From Eublepharis macularius (lineage: Eukaryota; Chordata; Lepidosauria; Squamata; Eublepharidae): a stretch of 64,000 nucleotides of DNA. The notes below the pieces were generated by a model. The model saw only the letters and a list, made by a program, of their open reading frames with translations, did not search any database and was not told the DNA's origin. Within the stretch, counting starts at the first letter, position 1, and each line of letters starts with the position of its first letter. Positions 1-12,048 of this stretch are shown in pieces. The stretch spans positions 90,568,217 through 90,632,216 of the forward strand of contig NC_072799.1 in NCBI RefSeq assembly GCF_028583425.1, given 5' to 3'. The translations under genes were made by a program, and so were the position numbers.

Positions 1-659
1 CATGTGAAGAACACGTGTCGAGAGATGCAGTGTTAGCCGGGAAGGGTAGTTTAAAAAGACAGGGCTGGCGGCAGGGCAAAGGGTTTGCTATACACTGGAG
101 CAGTGTGAATGGTCTGTGAAATGCCAGAAGGGAAACTTCAGCCCATTAGAACCTCTCCAGGTCCAAGCCCGGCTCTGGAAGGCAGCTCCAGCCTGTTTCC
201 ATTCCTTGCTGCCCTCTGGCTGCAATCCCACACAGTTTTAGACAGGAGAGGTGAAATTGACAGAGCCTGCAGGGAGGCAAAGATAAATTTAACAAACCCT
301 CTGAGGAGCGATCTCCGCCAGCTCTGTCTTTTAAAACTATGCTTCCCAGGTAACATTGCATCTCCCTATGCTTGACAAACATGTAGAGAGAAACTGAGTT
401 CCCCAGAGATTTGACTTTGGGAGACTGTTCTCAGAGAGGCTCCATGTTCACTTCCTAGATTTTCACACAGCTGAAATGCTAATTAACAGCTCAGCCTTAA
501 TCGACTCTTGAGTTGCCAGGTGATTCACTGAGTCCTGGAAAGATAGCTTCTCAGCTCGCCCAGTTTCTCCCAGCTTTCTTCAACCAGCTCAGACCATGAT
601 GTCACCTCCCATCTCTCACATATTTTAATGAAAAATGCTCTATAGATGGTGAAAGGTGA

Positions 660-862
660 GCATCTAATGTGCCGCTATGCTCTCTGTTTTTATACTTATA
701 TAGATGTTGTATATTTTAAAATGAATGATATGTACTATTTATGTTTTAATGGTAATGTTGATTAATTGTGTGTTGTGTTTTTAAGCTTTGTTGTGATCCG
801 CCCTGAGCCCACTGGTGTGGGGAGGGCGGACTATAAATTGAATACATTAAATTAGATTAAAA
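660..862 (+). mobile_element. LINE (CR1/L2-group) 3' end
   Basis: AT-rich 3' UTR ending in GATCCGCCCTGAGCCCACTGG and GGAGGGCGGACTATAAATTG with a short ATTAAATTAG-type tail. Same tail family as at 18.0 and 59.0 kb. Confidence 0.6.
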
Positions 863-922
863 TGATGCAAGTATGCCTGAGAGAAGCTGAAAGCTGCATG
901 CTATTCATCATCTCAGCATGTC

Positions 923-1155
923 CCTATGAGAACCAGTTTGGTGTAGTGTTTAAGAGCGCAGGGCTCTAATCTGGAGAGCCGGGTTTGATTCTCCACTCCT
1001 CCGTTTGAAGCCAGCTGGGGTGACCTTGGGCCAGTCGCAGCTTCTAGGAGCTCTCTCAGCTCCTAGAAGGGGATAATAATGACATACTTTGTAAACGGCT
1101 CTGAGCGGGCGTTAAATTGTCCTGAAGGGCGGTACGTAAGTCAAATGTTGTTGTT
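923..1155 (+). mobile_element. tRNA-derived squamate SINE
   Basis: Pol III-type head TTTGGTGTAGTGTTTAAGAG with B-box GGGTTTGATTC near 981-991, the GCCAGCTGG..GACCTTGGGCCAGTC body, the AACGGCTCTGAGCGGGCGTT segment and a (GTT)n tail. The same family is present reversed at 23.75-24.01 kb. Confidence 0.8.
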
Positions 1156-1689
1156 GTTATTTTGCCGAACCAGCCGGGCATGGGAGAGGGCTCGCATCTC
1201 AATGGACAGGTGAAATATGCAACAAATGGATGCCAAGCAGAGATGTCTAGGTAGCTGGCTCTCAAGTTTTTAGATAGGAAGATTTTTTTATGTCGCAACA
1301 GTAAGGATTTCTTATTTTAATGTCTGTTGCCTGTGTAAGAGTGCTTTATGCTTTTTGCAAACACTCCTTAAGCTAATAAACATAACTTTTATTTAAGCTG
1401 AGTCTGGAACTCACGACTCGGCCATGGGTACAACCCCAGAACGAACCTGCAAACTGGAAAGCCAAGACCTTTGGGAAAGGAAGAGCTTTCAGTCTCATAA
1501 ACAAAAGGGAACACGTCCGGCCTGCCTGATTGCGGAAGTGGCTATGATTAGGAGGAAGGGAGGCAGCCTTCCTGACCCTGCTGCAGACTGAATACTCTAG
1601 TGTGGGAGATTAAGAGCGCACTCTTAAAAGCCTAGAGGAGAAGGGGGTGGATGAGGAAGGAGCAGAGAACCACTCTGTTTTCCAGACTC

Positions 1690-1980
1690 ACTCCTACCAC
1701 GGTATGGTGAGTAGGGAGGGTTGCGGGAGAAAAATAAATAAGGCTCCAGCATAGTCACCACCAGTATGTCGCTTCCAGGGTACAACCCAGAAGTGACAAT
1801 GGGTAGCTCTAGGATTTTCAGACCTCTATGGTTTTACTATAGAGTTTCTGGCAATTCGTGGAGTTACCCACTGTCATTTCTGGGTTATACCTAGCAATGA
1901 CTGGATCCTTATTTTCATTTATTTTTCTCCTGCTGCTTTGAGCAGCATCAGGCAACAGAGTCAATTACCTGGTGACCGTC
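1690..1980. repeat. Interspersed repeat related to 9990-10320
   Basis: Both copies share CTATGGTTTTAC, ATAGAGTTT, GGCAATTC and a CTTCCAGG..GAAGTGA element. Probably a decayed non-autonomous DNA transposon; ends not determined. Confidence 0.45.
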
Positions 1981-2617
1981 TGCAATGAAGCAGCAAATGG
2001 TAAGCCTAACAGTAAGACTGAGACCAGCTACTCAACGGCGAGGAGCCATTTCCTGCCCCTGCTGTGTTTAACAGGCAGAAGGGGAAATGGAGACACCAAC
2101 TGCAGTCAGGGGCGACATCAGCACCCCCTGAAGGTAAGGCAGCTGCTGGGGCCAGGGGATCTGGCAGGGCCCACAGCTACCGACCACTTGCCTTCCCTGC
2201 TACTCAGCCACCCTTCCCCAACCTGCATGCTTGCAAGCACTCTGCCACCCACGCTCTCAGCCATATGCCCTGCCCAGCATCATCAGGGAATGGGCATGTA
2301 GGTGGGGCATGCATCTGTGGGTACAGGCGGTAAGAGGGCTCATGAAGGTGTAAGGGAAGGATACAGAGGCATGTGGGCCAGCAGGTGGGAAGGGATGCAT
2401 GAGAAGTTGGCTTGGTGATAGGCAGAGGAGAGGAGAGCGGCCCGGGGCATTCTCTGCCCAGCCCCCCCCCCCCCCCCAAATCTGGAACTGATGGCAGTGT
2501 TTTAGCACCACTTTGGGTGGCTCACAGTCCTGCCAAAGATATTTTGTCTCCTTAATAGTGGCTTAGTGTGTGGAGATAAATAAGCCTCTAGTAAAGGGAC
2601 ATTTATTACCAGGCATG

Positions 2618-2936
2618 TGGGCCTGGTAAAAGAGCCCCGTGGCGCAGAGGGGTAAGCTGCAGTACTGCAGCCCAAGCTCTGCTCATGACCTGAGTTCGAT
2701 CCTGGCGAAAGCCGAGTTCAAGTAGTCGGCTCAAGGTTGACTCAGCCTTCCATCCTTCCGAGGTCGGTAAAATGAGTACCCAGTTTCCTGGCGGTCAAGT
2801 GTAGATGACTGGGGAAGGCAATGGCGAACCACCCCGCAACAAAAGTATGCCAAGAAAACATCATGATGCAACGTCCCTCCATGGGTCAGTAATGACTTGA
2901 TGCTTGCACAGGGGACTACCTTGACCTGAAGGGGCA
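2618..2936 (+). mobile_element. tRNA-derived squamate SINE with long target duplication
   Basis: A-box-like GTGGCGCAGAGGGG (2639-2652), B-box GAGTTCGATCC (2692-2702), then GGTTGACTCAGCCTTCCATC and GGTCGGTAAAATGAGTACCC. Flanked by a direct repeat starting GGACATTTATTACCAGGC at 2597 and 2937 (21 bp exact, about 27 bp with one mismatch). Confidence 0.85.
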
Positions 2937-2999
2937 GGACATTTATTACCAGGCATGGGGGCCACCCTAGTACCATTGCCTTCCACAGGATTCGCCAGG

Positions 3000-5520
3000 A
3001 TAAACAGGTGAATTACTGCAAGTGTAAAGCGGAGCAGAAGACAGGAATCAGCACAAATGGCAAGTTTCAAGTTGTAATATTCATTTAGATTAATACTTAG
3101 TGGGTCCATTGTCCCTGCAGGGAGTGTAGCCAGCCACACCCAAATCGGTCCCTGTCAAGTGTAGAAAAATAGGACACTGAAGACTGAAGTGTAGCCTAAG
3201 TACTACTTTCATGGCATGTAAAGGAAGTAGGCCAAACGTTCAGTTTTTACACTAGATCCAACCAGCCCTGAGACTTCATACTGCCTGGCAGTTGCAAGGG
3301 TGGCTCTTGCACCACCGTGAAGTGAATTTAAAGAACCAGGAATTGCCTAACTCAAGTACAAACCAGTTCTCAAAACAGTTTCCTCTGATAGGCCATTTTT
3401 ATCTTGGTTTATGGTTCCTTCATTTCTTTCCCAGTAAGTTGAAGAATTTTGTGGGAGGACTGAGTAATAGAAACCTCACTGTAAGTTCTGAGATGAGAAC
3501 TACAACTGAGAGAATTATCTACCAGTGAGTGTGTAGATGTTTAGGGATTTAAAATCAGATCTCGAACCTCAGAGATCTGATTCAACTGAAGTCCGTTCCA
3601 CATCCCGTGTTGACTACACTGATTTTGTAGGACAGAATTTCTCTTGACTGCAAATACTTGTGAATATGACAGCAAGAAACCAAAAACATGAATTTAGACA
3701 TTACCATACAGTAAATCCCAAACAAGAATCTCAAGCTTTATTTGTGAAAAGCTGCCACCAAAAAAATCCTGCAAAGCTCCCTATATTTCGTTATTATGCC
3801 CCAAAGTACAATTTTATATGCTAAGTTATAAGTAATGCAGTTTCAGTTGCTGATGCAGTAAAATAAGTTCAGTTTGATTAAAAAGTAAGTACTGTATGAC
3901 AATTTGATTATAAGATAGTTATATAAAAATAGTAGATTGTATAACTTTGAAGCATTGGCAATAGGCAAGCATGGTTACAAATATCTTGAATATAAGCAAA
4001 AGGTAATGAGAATATGGAGTAATAGATCAGAATTCTTAATACTATTTTATTTTAAAGATTTTAAGGTTATGATAATCAGTTATATTAAGAAAGAAGCAAC
4101 ATCTGGGTTAAGAATTGTCTTTTATTATTACTAAAATAATGAGTAGAATTAGGTATGAATTTTTTATGTGTTGCTTTTTTTGGAAAAACATTTAATTGCT
4201 ATAGTCATAAAGATCATGATTTTGTATCCTGCATTTGTTCCCCTTTCTTCCCTTCCTTTCTGAATCCCCCTTTTTTGTTTAATAATTTTTTTTAAAAAAA
4301 ATTAAAATAAGTACGGTATATATTTCAATTTTCTCAAATCCCTCCTCCAGTAATCTTTCCCAACATATCTAGTTTGGTAGAAAGAAACGTTCCAGACCTG
4401 TGGAGCCACTAATATCAAACCAGTATATCTGTCCTTTAAGATTACGCACACAAAATATTTGATTTATGAGGGCGAATCTCTTCAGCTACATTTGATTTCC
4501 TTGTACCTCTTTTGTACAAGTCAAACCCACACAACTTGTGATTAAACAAGCTAAAATAAGCCCACCAACCATGTATTATTGCCTTCTGGAAGCTTGATAA
4601 TCTCCCTAGTGATAATCTTCCTAATTTTGCAGTCTCAGGAATCAACTAACACAGGTTTATTATGTGCCCTGACAGGCTACCCAAAAATGGCTGATATTCT
4701 CTTTAAGTCACACATTGTCTACGTCTGAAGTCAATGACATTCTACTATAAATGAAAAGCAACTTTTCTTTCAGGGACTCCACTTAAAAAGGGATATCACC
4801 TTCCAGCCAGAAGAGGCATTATTTGTGTAGGAACTAGAAAGTTGTGATCTTGGCAGATCTTTTCTTAAATTGCCACACTTTATTGCTATGCCCTGATGTG
4901 ATAACTTATCTTTTATCTCAGATGTGTTTTGTTTTACTGGCTTTTGCTGCAGTAATAAATGACTGACTGACGTTCATTCCACCCCAAAGAGGAGGCACAC
5001 AAAAATAACTCTGTGGAATCCAAATACTCTTTGACATTTGCTCATGGAAATGGCTCCTCTGGTGCACACACACAACAGCCCTACCAACCTAGCTAGCAGT
5101 TGGAACCAATGTTAAATACTAATTTAAATTTAAATTTAAATTTTAATGACCAGGTGCCTAAGACATTTCCATCCCTCCTACTGAGCCAACAAAAAAATTA
5201 ATAATTACTTGTTTTAGATCCTCTCTGCTCCAAAGTTAGCAACATTATTTTTAGGCCACAAAATCCAGCACTTCTTAGGTCCTAGTCATTGAATATATTT
5301 CCAAATGGCAGAAGGCATTTCATTCCATATTGTGTAAATAAAAAACAAAGTGTGCTACAGTTCTGTATTGGGGGCAGCCAAACTATTGCTCATGGACCAA
5401 AATCTGGGTCCTGTAGATTTACAAAGATGAACAGAAGTCAATCTGCAAGCACAAGCATATGGCGTGCATGAGTTTTATGGGGCACAACAGAGAAACGCTC
5501 TTTTCTCCCTTCCCCATCCC
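3000..5520. other. No gene or recognised repeat
   Basis: AT-rich DNA with short random frames only; a (AATTTA)n-like tract at about 5120-5145. Confidence 0.5.
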
Positions 5521-5790
5521 TTTTCCTAGCCATCAGATGCCAACGGCATGGGGTACGCCCAAGAAGGAGTGGCTAGCAGTAGCTGGAAGGTGGAGGGAAG
5601 AAATACACTTCTGGCTAAGGGCTGGGTAGGGCCCTGGCTGAGGCAGGGGCTCCCGCAAGGAGGCACAGAAGGCACGGCGGTGGGGTCTGTTGGGGAAAGA
5701 GGGTTGAGAGAACTGGGGAGAGGGCCCTGTATGGAAGTTGTTACAGAAGCAGCAGCTAGGCTGTGTCTTATGGCTCTCAACTATTTGAAG

Positions 5791-6432
5791 TAGGGATCCC
5801 CTACCCCCGGTGGGGGTGGGGGATCCCCTGCCCCCGCTCCCCACACCCCGCCCCCACTTACCTGAGCAGTGGGGGGGCGCGCACCTTACTTGTGTGCTCC
5901 CCCGCGGCATAGTGTGGTCCTGTGCACTGCAGCCGCCAGGATCGGGCCCATTTTGGGGCGTTGCCTAACACAGGAGCATTCCTGCACTCCGTAGCTGCTG
6001 AAAACGGGCCCCGTATGCCGTGGATCAGGCCCGTTTTGAGCACTGCAGAGCACAGGAGCGCTCCCACACTCCACAGCAGCCCCAATCCGATCCCGTTTCG
6101 GCGCAGATTGGACCCGTTTTGAGGCACTGCAGAGCGCAGGAACACTCCTGCACTCTGCAGTGCCAGAAATGGGCCGTTCTGCTGTGGATTGGGCCCATTT
6201 TGAGGTGCTGCAGAGTGCATAAATGCTTCTGAGCTCCACAGCTCCTGAAAAACAGGCCCAATCCGCGGCAGAACGGCCTGTGTCTGGTCCTGCGGAGCAC
6301 AGGAGCGCTCCTGAAGTGACGTCATCGCGCCTGTGGGGGCACGGGCGCTCTGCACGCGCTCCCCTCTCCCCCCAAGGGTAAGTGCCAGGCCCTTGTCCCC
6401 CGCCGGGAGGTTGAGGAGGCCTGGCAATCCTA
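5791..6432. mobile_element. hAT-like element (TAGGGTTGCCAG family) with internal tandem repeats
   Basis: Left end TAGGGATCCCC and right end CCTGGCAATCCTA, exact 8-bp duplication ATTTGAAG (5783-5790 and 6433-6440). The interior has about six degenerate units of roughly 75 bp built on CACTGCAGAGCGCAGGAAC and GGGCCCATTTTGAGG. TGACGTCA at 6317-6324. The long ORFs on both strands are by-products. Confidence 0.85.
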
Positions 6433-6885
6433 ATTTGAAGACTTTTGGCATAAGACCTTCCAGCACAAAAACCTCAGCCTGCCCTGCAGCCACCTCTCCC
6501 AAACTCAAGGATGTCTTCTCCAGAGCAGCTCTAACCCCTCCATCTAACGCCCGCTGCCTTCTGATCCTAGAGCTGCAGGAAGGACCGTCACGGGAACCTC
6601 AATATAGGGGTGTCGGAGTTCTAGAGTTCCAACCTGGCTCCTCTCAGCCATGCAAACTTTGGTCTTACAATTAATTGTCTGTCCCCATTTCAAGGCCCTA
6701 AAAATATTGGAGAGAAAGGTTTTAAATATAGAAAGGAGAACTGAGAGTTGGAAGCCACAAATGAAGAAATCTGTAGAAATCAGGGAAATTCACGGGGTGT
6801 TCTTCACCACATGGCTTAATTGCTGCCTCTAATGACAATATGTCTCAGGCCTAATCTCTGTCTCTGAGAACTTCTCTTCAAATAG

Positions 6886-7138
6886 TAAAGAGTCCAGTAG
6901 CACCTTTAAGACTAACTGACTTTATTGTAGCATAAGCTTTCAAGAGCCACAGCTTTCTTCATCAGATGCAACTTCATTGTAGCATAAGCTTTCGAGAACC
7001 ACAGCTCTCTTTGTCAGATGCATCCGATGAAGAGAACTGTGATTCTCGAAAGCTTCTGCTACAATAAAGTTGGTTAGTCTTAAAGGTGCTACGGGACTCT
7101 TTAATATTTTGCAACTACAGACTAACATGGCTAACTCC
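6886..7138. mobile_element. Inverted PLE-type terminal fragment with hammerhead-like units
   Basis: Inverted ends GAGTCCAGTAGCACC / GGTGCTACGGGACTC as in the 18.3-kb insertion, with the one-sided extension (TTTTGCAACTACAGACTAAC) at the right. Three hammerhead-like units lie inside, two on the - strand and one on the + strand. No convincing target duplication was found. Confidence 0.65.
6928..6965 (-). ncRNA. Hammerhead-like motif with complete core boxes
   Basis: Minus strand: CTGATGA, a mismatched stem II (AGAAAGC with GCTCTT, loop TGTG), GAAA, a GC/GC stem III and CTA as possible cleavage triplet. Neighbouring units carry core changes (CTGACAA on the - strand and CCGATGA on the + strand). 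The weak stem II makes activity doubtful. Confidence 0.5.
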
Positions 7139-7642
7139 TCTAAATTAAATTAGGCACCCTGAGGCCAGGGTATAACATGCCTACGGGATTACCAGCTCCC
7201 CCAAAAGTAGAAGAAGGGGTATCCCCTTTCATTAAAGATTCAAAGCAACAATGACTGTAGGAAGAACCTACTTCAGCCAAGCTGAAGTCACTTAATTTCC
7301 CCAAGTAACCTGTTACACTACTTTTGTCAGGTTTAATAAAAATTATAGCAGCGAAGCACTTTGAGCACTCAGAAACATTCTATTAATATTATTCTCTGTA
7401 CTCAGTACCAATTTCCATAGTTCTCATACATGAAGGTTTTTTCTTCAAATTAAATATAGAAACATTACAGACGTTAATGTTTTCAGTCTGTTACTGCTTA
7501 CTCTCACTTAAATACAGAAACAACACCTTGGAAAGAAGTGTTTGCCTGTTTGTGTTGCTTCACGTACCCCTAAATACGGAGTTTATTTACTGCATCCTCT
7601 CCCACGTTCAATGCCTTTCAGTATAAGTGCTGTGCAATAAAC

Positions 7643-7845
7643 TAGGGCTGCCAACCTCCAGATTGTGGCTGGAGATCTCCCAGAATTACAACTGGTCTCC
7701 AGACCACAGAGATCAGTTTCCCTGAAGAAAATGGCTACTTTGGGGGGGGGGGCAGCTGAAGTCCCTTCTCTCCAAAAGCCCACCCTCTCCAGGCTCCATC
7801 CCCCCAAATCTCCAGGAATTTCCTAACCTGGAGCTGGAAACCCTA
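7643..7845. mobile_element. hAT-like MITE (TAGGGTTGCCAG family)
   Basis: TAGGGCTGCCAACCTCCAG at the left, GGAGCTGGAAACCCTA at the right; flanks CAATAAAC and TAATAAGC match in six of eight bases. Contains the GGAGATCTCCCAGAATTACA body of this family. Confidence 0.75.
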
Positions 7846-7868
7846 TAATAAGCAGTCTCCATATTCGG

Positions 7869-8079
7869 TAGGGTTGCCAGCTCTAGGTTGGGAAATTCCT
7901 GGAGATTTGGGGGGTGGAACTTAGAGAGGATGGAGTTAGAGGAGAAGAGGGACCACAGCAAAGTATCATGCAAAGTACAATATAAAACAGCCATTCTTTT
8001 CAGGGAAACTGATCTACATGGCCTGTTGATCCATTGTAATCCCAGATCTCCAGCCACCACTTGGAGGCTGGCAACCCTA
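7869..8079. mobile_element. hAT-like MITE (TAGGGTTGCCAG family), opposite orientation
   Basis: TAGGGTTGCCAGCTCTAGG to GGAGGCTGGCAACCCTA. Lies 23 bp from the preceding copy in inverse orientation. No target duplication seen. Confidence 0.75.
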
Positions 8080-9115
8080 GTGTCTGAGGCTTTCACAAAG
8101 CAACAATAAAAGACAACCTTCCCAGGAGCACAGTGCAGCACAGGGAAGCCAACTTTTATGTTATCCCTGGAGAAATCCTCCTCTATCGCCCCCCCCCCCA
8201 TTTTTTAAACACAATACCAAACTATTAAAATCTCCATAATTGCTTTCAATAGTCTCTTGCACTGGAGGGAAAGGATGCAGAGCAAACAAAATTGGTGGGA
8301 GGAGACACTGGGGACAAATCTGAACATAAAAGTCTAGGCCAGGGGCCTACCTTTCTCTGCACCCACCAGGAACAAGGAGTCTTGCAATGAAGACTAGGGG
8401 TCCATGCACTTTAGAACTGCGCCTTTTCTTCCCAATATGGCCACTGGTTCTTCTCTATGGCCCTGCCCTAACAGAGAAAAACCAGCAAATTGGAAGGAAG
8501 GGGAATCCCAGAGGGGCCTGCCCAACCACAGGCTCTCTGGGTTGCTGGGATTGGCTAAAAACGGGTCAAGACTGCAGGGAGCCTCAACAGCCATTGGCTG
8601 AAGCTTTGAGCAGAAGGGCAGAAAAGAGAAACAAGTAAAATGGGCCCTCCCTGGACTGAGAACTATGGCAGGGGAGACTTGCCATGTGAGTCTCTAGTTT
8701 GTAGGCCTCTCCCTCTTTTGATGTACTTTTCCTTTTTTACTGGCGGGGCCAAGCACATTTGCCCCTATGAAGGAGCCCCCATTGACTACCTGTGCAATCC
8801 TAAACAGAGTTATACCTTTCTGGTAGTATTTACACACATGTAGGATAATGCACTCTCAATGCACTACCATTTTCAACTGGATTTTTCTGTTTCCTGATAA
8901 CGCATTATGCAACAAAGTGCAAAAGCAGCATCTGTTGAAGTTAGATTTTAATTCAAGCCTAGGAGTATTACTGAGCAGGGACTCCCCTGTTCGAGGGTAG
9001 GCCACTCTGGAGGCTTTGGCTGACCACTAACTGGCGAGCCAGTTTACTATTAGATATTGCAACACTTAGCTGAATAAATTCTACCCACCCCCTTTCTAAC
9101 AACATTAAATTAAAT

Positions 9116-9472
9116 TAGGGTTGCCAGGTCCCTTTCGTACCCCGGTGGGGGACTGGGAAACTGGCACTCACCCTCGTCGGCGATCAGCATTGCTTCTCGC
9201 GTGCATGCACTCCTGGCATGTGTGATGACATCACTTCTGGAAAGTGACGTCATCACGCAGGTCAAAGGGCGGCCAAATGTGTGCTCCTGCGCTCACCAAG
9301 GGGCTAAATCCTCCCCTGCGGGTCCGATTCGGCCCAAAATGGGCCCATTGCAGGATGCGGGAGTGCGCTGCACCACCCAAGGGTGTGCTGCACTGCCCAG
9401 GTAAGTGGGGTCGGGGGGGGCGGAGGAGGGAACAGGGGATACCCCGACCCGGGTGGGGGATTAGCAGCCCTA
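9116..9472. mobile_element. hAT-like element (TAGGGTTGCCAG family), GC-rich variant
   Basis: TAGGGTTGCCAGGTCCC at the left and AGCAGCCCTA at the right, 8-bp duplication AATTAAAT (9108-9115 and 9473-9480; a low-complexity site, so slightly less secure). TGACGTCA at 9245-9252. Confidence 0.8.
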
Positions 9473-9499
9473 AATTAAATTTATTTGCTGGCTTTTGCT

Positions 9500-9732
9500 A
9501 TCAGATACCCTTGTGGTGATGGAGAGTGCTGTCAAGTCATAGATGAATTATGGCAACCTCCGGAGGAGTTTTCATGGCGAGAAACTAACAGAGGTGGTTT
9601 GCCATTGCCTGCCTCTGCAGCCCTGGTCTTTGTTGGAGGTCTCCCATCCAATTACTAACCAAGGCTGACCCTGTTTAGCTTCTGAGTTCTGATGAGATCA
9701 GGCTTGCTTGGGCTATCCAGGTCAGGGCATTA
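9500..9732 (-). mobile_element. 5S-rRNA-like squamate SINE
   Basis: Minus strand has a 5S rRNA-like head (AGCAAGCCTGATCTCATCAG, AGCTAAACAGGGTCAGCC, TTGGATGGGAGACC) followed by the TGGCAAACCACCTCTG and CCATAATTCATCTATGACTT body typical of lizard SINEs. Confidence 0.75.
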
Positions 9733-9989
9733 GACACCCATAAAATAACAGAATAAAAAAGCAATAAAACATATCTCAAATACTTGCTATGAATCTTCTT
9801 AATTATTGCATGTCTCCATATAGTGGTCTGGATTCCACCCTCTACCAGGTCTTCCTAAAATAAGGAAGAATAGCTAAATCTGATTTTCAAAATTTCACAC
9901 AGGGTAGGGATGACTGGGTGTGCTCCACAAGACGATTATCATCTCAAAATCCCAGAGACATGAAGAGTATTAATTTTAGCGCAATGGTT

Positions 9990-10320
9990 GGTGGTAGGGT
10001 TGACATGGCCTGGCAACCAGTGGGAGACAGGGACAGGGACATAGGGATGATGCTGTTGGGTGATGGCAAAAGGTCACATCTGGCAAAAAAACTGGAAGTG
10101 TTGTCATACCTCTTTTTGGGAATCACCAGAAACTCTATGGTAAAACTGTAGAGTTTTCAGCAATTCCTAGAGTGGGCTGACATCAGTTCCAGGTTTCCCC
10201 TGGAAGTGATGTCACACTGACTTTTTTTTTACATCATTTTTCTCCTCCCGGCCACAGTAGTGGGAGCAGGAAACAGAGCCAGGGATCCTGATCCTGGCAG
10301 GAACCTGGGGACACTAGTTG
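9990..10320. repeat. Interspersed repeat related to 1690-1980
   Basis: Contains CTCTATGGTAAAACTGTAGAG, GTTTTCAGCAATTCCTAGAG and CCTGGAAGTGATGTCACACT. Same family as the copy at 1.7-2.0 kb. Confidence 0.45.
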
Positions 10321-10989
10321 GTGGAAAGGCAAATTATTAACAGTGATTAGTGCCACTGAATATAATCATGTTAAGTTATAAACTTTGTTTTGATTATGTT
10401 GGTTGTATGGAGAATAGAACTTTTAATAAAGCAGAATGTAAATCAAGAAGCTAAAAAAAACCACCCTAATTTGTTTTATTACTATACTAGAACTTATACT
10501 AGGGAACAATGGCAGGGGCACTCCTTGTAAAAAAAATCCCAGTGGGCATACAATTAAAACTACAACAATGAAGCTGTCTTTACTAAATCTGGGCTCTCAT
10601 AACAAACAAGGTCTTATTTCATTAAAAAAAAATTAATTTGGTCTATTTCCTGAGGATATTTTTCATAAGAATAACCTGTGGTTCTACTTCAGTCACAGAG
10701 CTATTTCCTACCCTTAAAAAACAGGGTTAATTGGGTTCACACCCTTTACACAATATTACAGCTTCTTTACAAAGGTTTGAACTCAACTTTTAGAAATTAG
10801 AAATAAAGTAATTGAAAAACAAAGCACACACAATGCAAGAAAGATCCACAAAGTTCTGAATTTTACCACCTTTTGTACTTATTTACTGTTAGGCCCTTAG
10901 CAGAAAGGAATGCTAGCATATATTGGTGATGGGGCAATTTATATATTTGCTCTAAAGTAGACAGTTTCAATAGAGTGGGAGGGGGGGGA

Positions 10990-11420
10990 TGTCAGGATGT
11001 CTCCCGTCATACTCTGCAAGGCCTGTGTACGGTTTGAGTCTGTTTGACTCTGATGTTTGAAGCTGTTCTCTGTCTGGAATGTAAAAGCCTGCTGTTATCT
11101 TTGCAGTTTCTCTTTCGCCCGAGAATCTGGGCCTCAGGGCCTTGGAGTGGCGAACTCATCATCTCGGCTTTGTCCTGCTGCTCATCTCTTGAGCTTAGCT
11201 GTTTCCTGAAGGTGGTAGGGGGACTCTGGGGATTGGGCTGAGCTTAGAATCCTATATAAGTTACGTGCTTGTAAAGAAATGCCATTCCTGGCAAGGAATG
11301 TAATAGGGAACAATACTAGTAGCTTATCAATAAAATTGCAGTTCCTGGACTCATGCAGTGAAGTCACTGAGAGTTACTTGGGGATGAGGAGCAAGAAAAC
11401 CACAACTTCAATACCTCACA
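10990..11420 (+). mobile_element. Solo-LTR-like fossil (endogenous retrovirus type)
   Basis: Begins TGTCAGGATG and ends CCTCACA, with AATAAA before the 3' portion and a CTGGACTCATGCAGTGAAGT segment that recurs in the LTRs at 26.7 and 48.0 kb. About 430 bp. No clear target duplication; an old, degraded copy. Confidence 0.55.
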
Positions 11421-11843
11421 TTATAATCCTATGCATGTTGAAAACTACCCAGACCCATACAGTCCTATTTACACCCTAAGTAGGCCTACTCGGAAACGTG
11501 CTCAGGTCTACAGGAAGGGTTCTTAGGATTGCACTTCATTGCAGGCCTTCCTTCCTTCATGCCTCCCCTCATCTTCTGAGATGAAGTGGGTGACCACAAA
11601 GAGACCTTTTCAGGGGCTGCCACGCCCCTTGGCCTCAGAATACTTCCTCATATCACAGCACCTGGTGCATTGATAAGTTTCTAAAACTTTTAAACATTTC
11701 TCTGGGCTTTAATAGAGTGGTATGTTGTTTTTAGTTAGTTTTAGCTTTGTGCTATCTGTCCATCAATTGTTGTCAATATGAAACTCAATGGTTGTTGTGG
11801 GTTTTCTGGGCTGTATTGCCGTGGTCTTGGCATTGTAGTTCCT

Positions 11844-11878
11844 GACGTTTCGCCAGCAGCTGTGGCTGGCATCTTCAG
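11844..11878 (-). ncRNA. Hammerhead ribozyme motif (minus arm)
   Basis: Reverse-complement copy of the plus-arm motif with the same CTGAAGA, GCCAGC/GCTGGC stem, GAAAC and GTC. The two ribozymes face away from the centre of the palindrome on opposite strands. Confidence 0.8.
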
Positions 11879-12013
11879 AGGTGTAGCACCAAAAGACAGA
11901 GATCTCTCAGTGTCACAGTGTGGAAAAGATGTAGATACAAGAAAAGATACAAATGACCTACATCTTTTCCACACTGTGACACTGAGAGATCTCTGTCTTT
12001 TGGTGCTACACCT

Positions 12014-12048
12014 CTGAAGATGCCAGCCACAGCTGCTGGCGAAACGTC
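12014..12048 (+). ncRNA. Hammerhead ribozyme motif (plus arm)
   Basis: In order: CTGAAGA (fits CUGANGA), stem II GCCAGC paired with GCTGGC around a short loop, GAAAC, then GTC as cleavage triplet. The upstream CCT pairs with the downstream AGG as the start of stem I. All core bases are present. This matches the minimal type I hammerheads known from Penelope-like elements. Activity is inferred, not shown. Confidence 0.8.

Noticed and set aside
2618-2936. tRNA gene
   Set aside because: A and B boxes are present but no cloverleaf closes, and target duplications mark it as a SINE.
5858-6508. 216-codon minus-strand frame
   Set aside because: Falls inside a GC-rich hAT-like element with internal tandem repeats; open frames occur on both strands at once.
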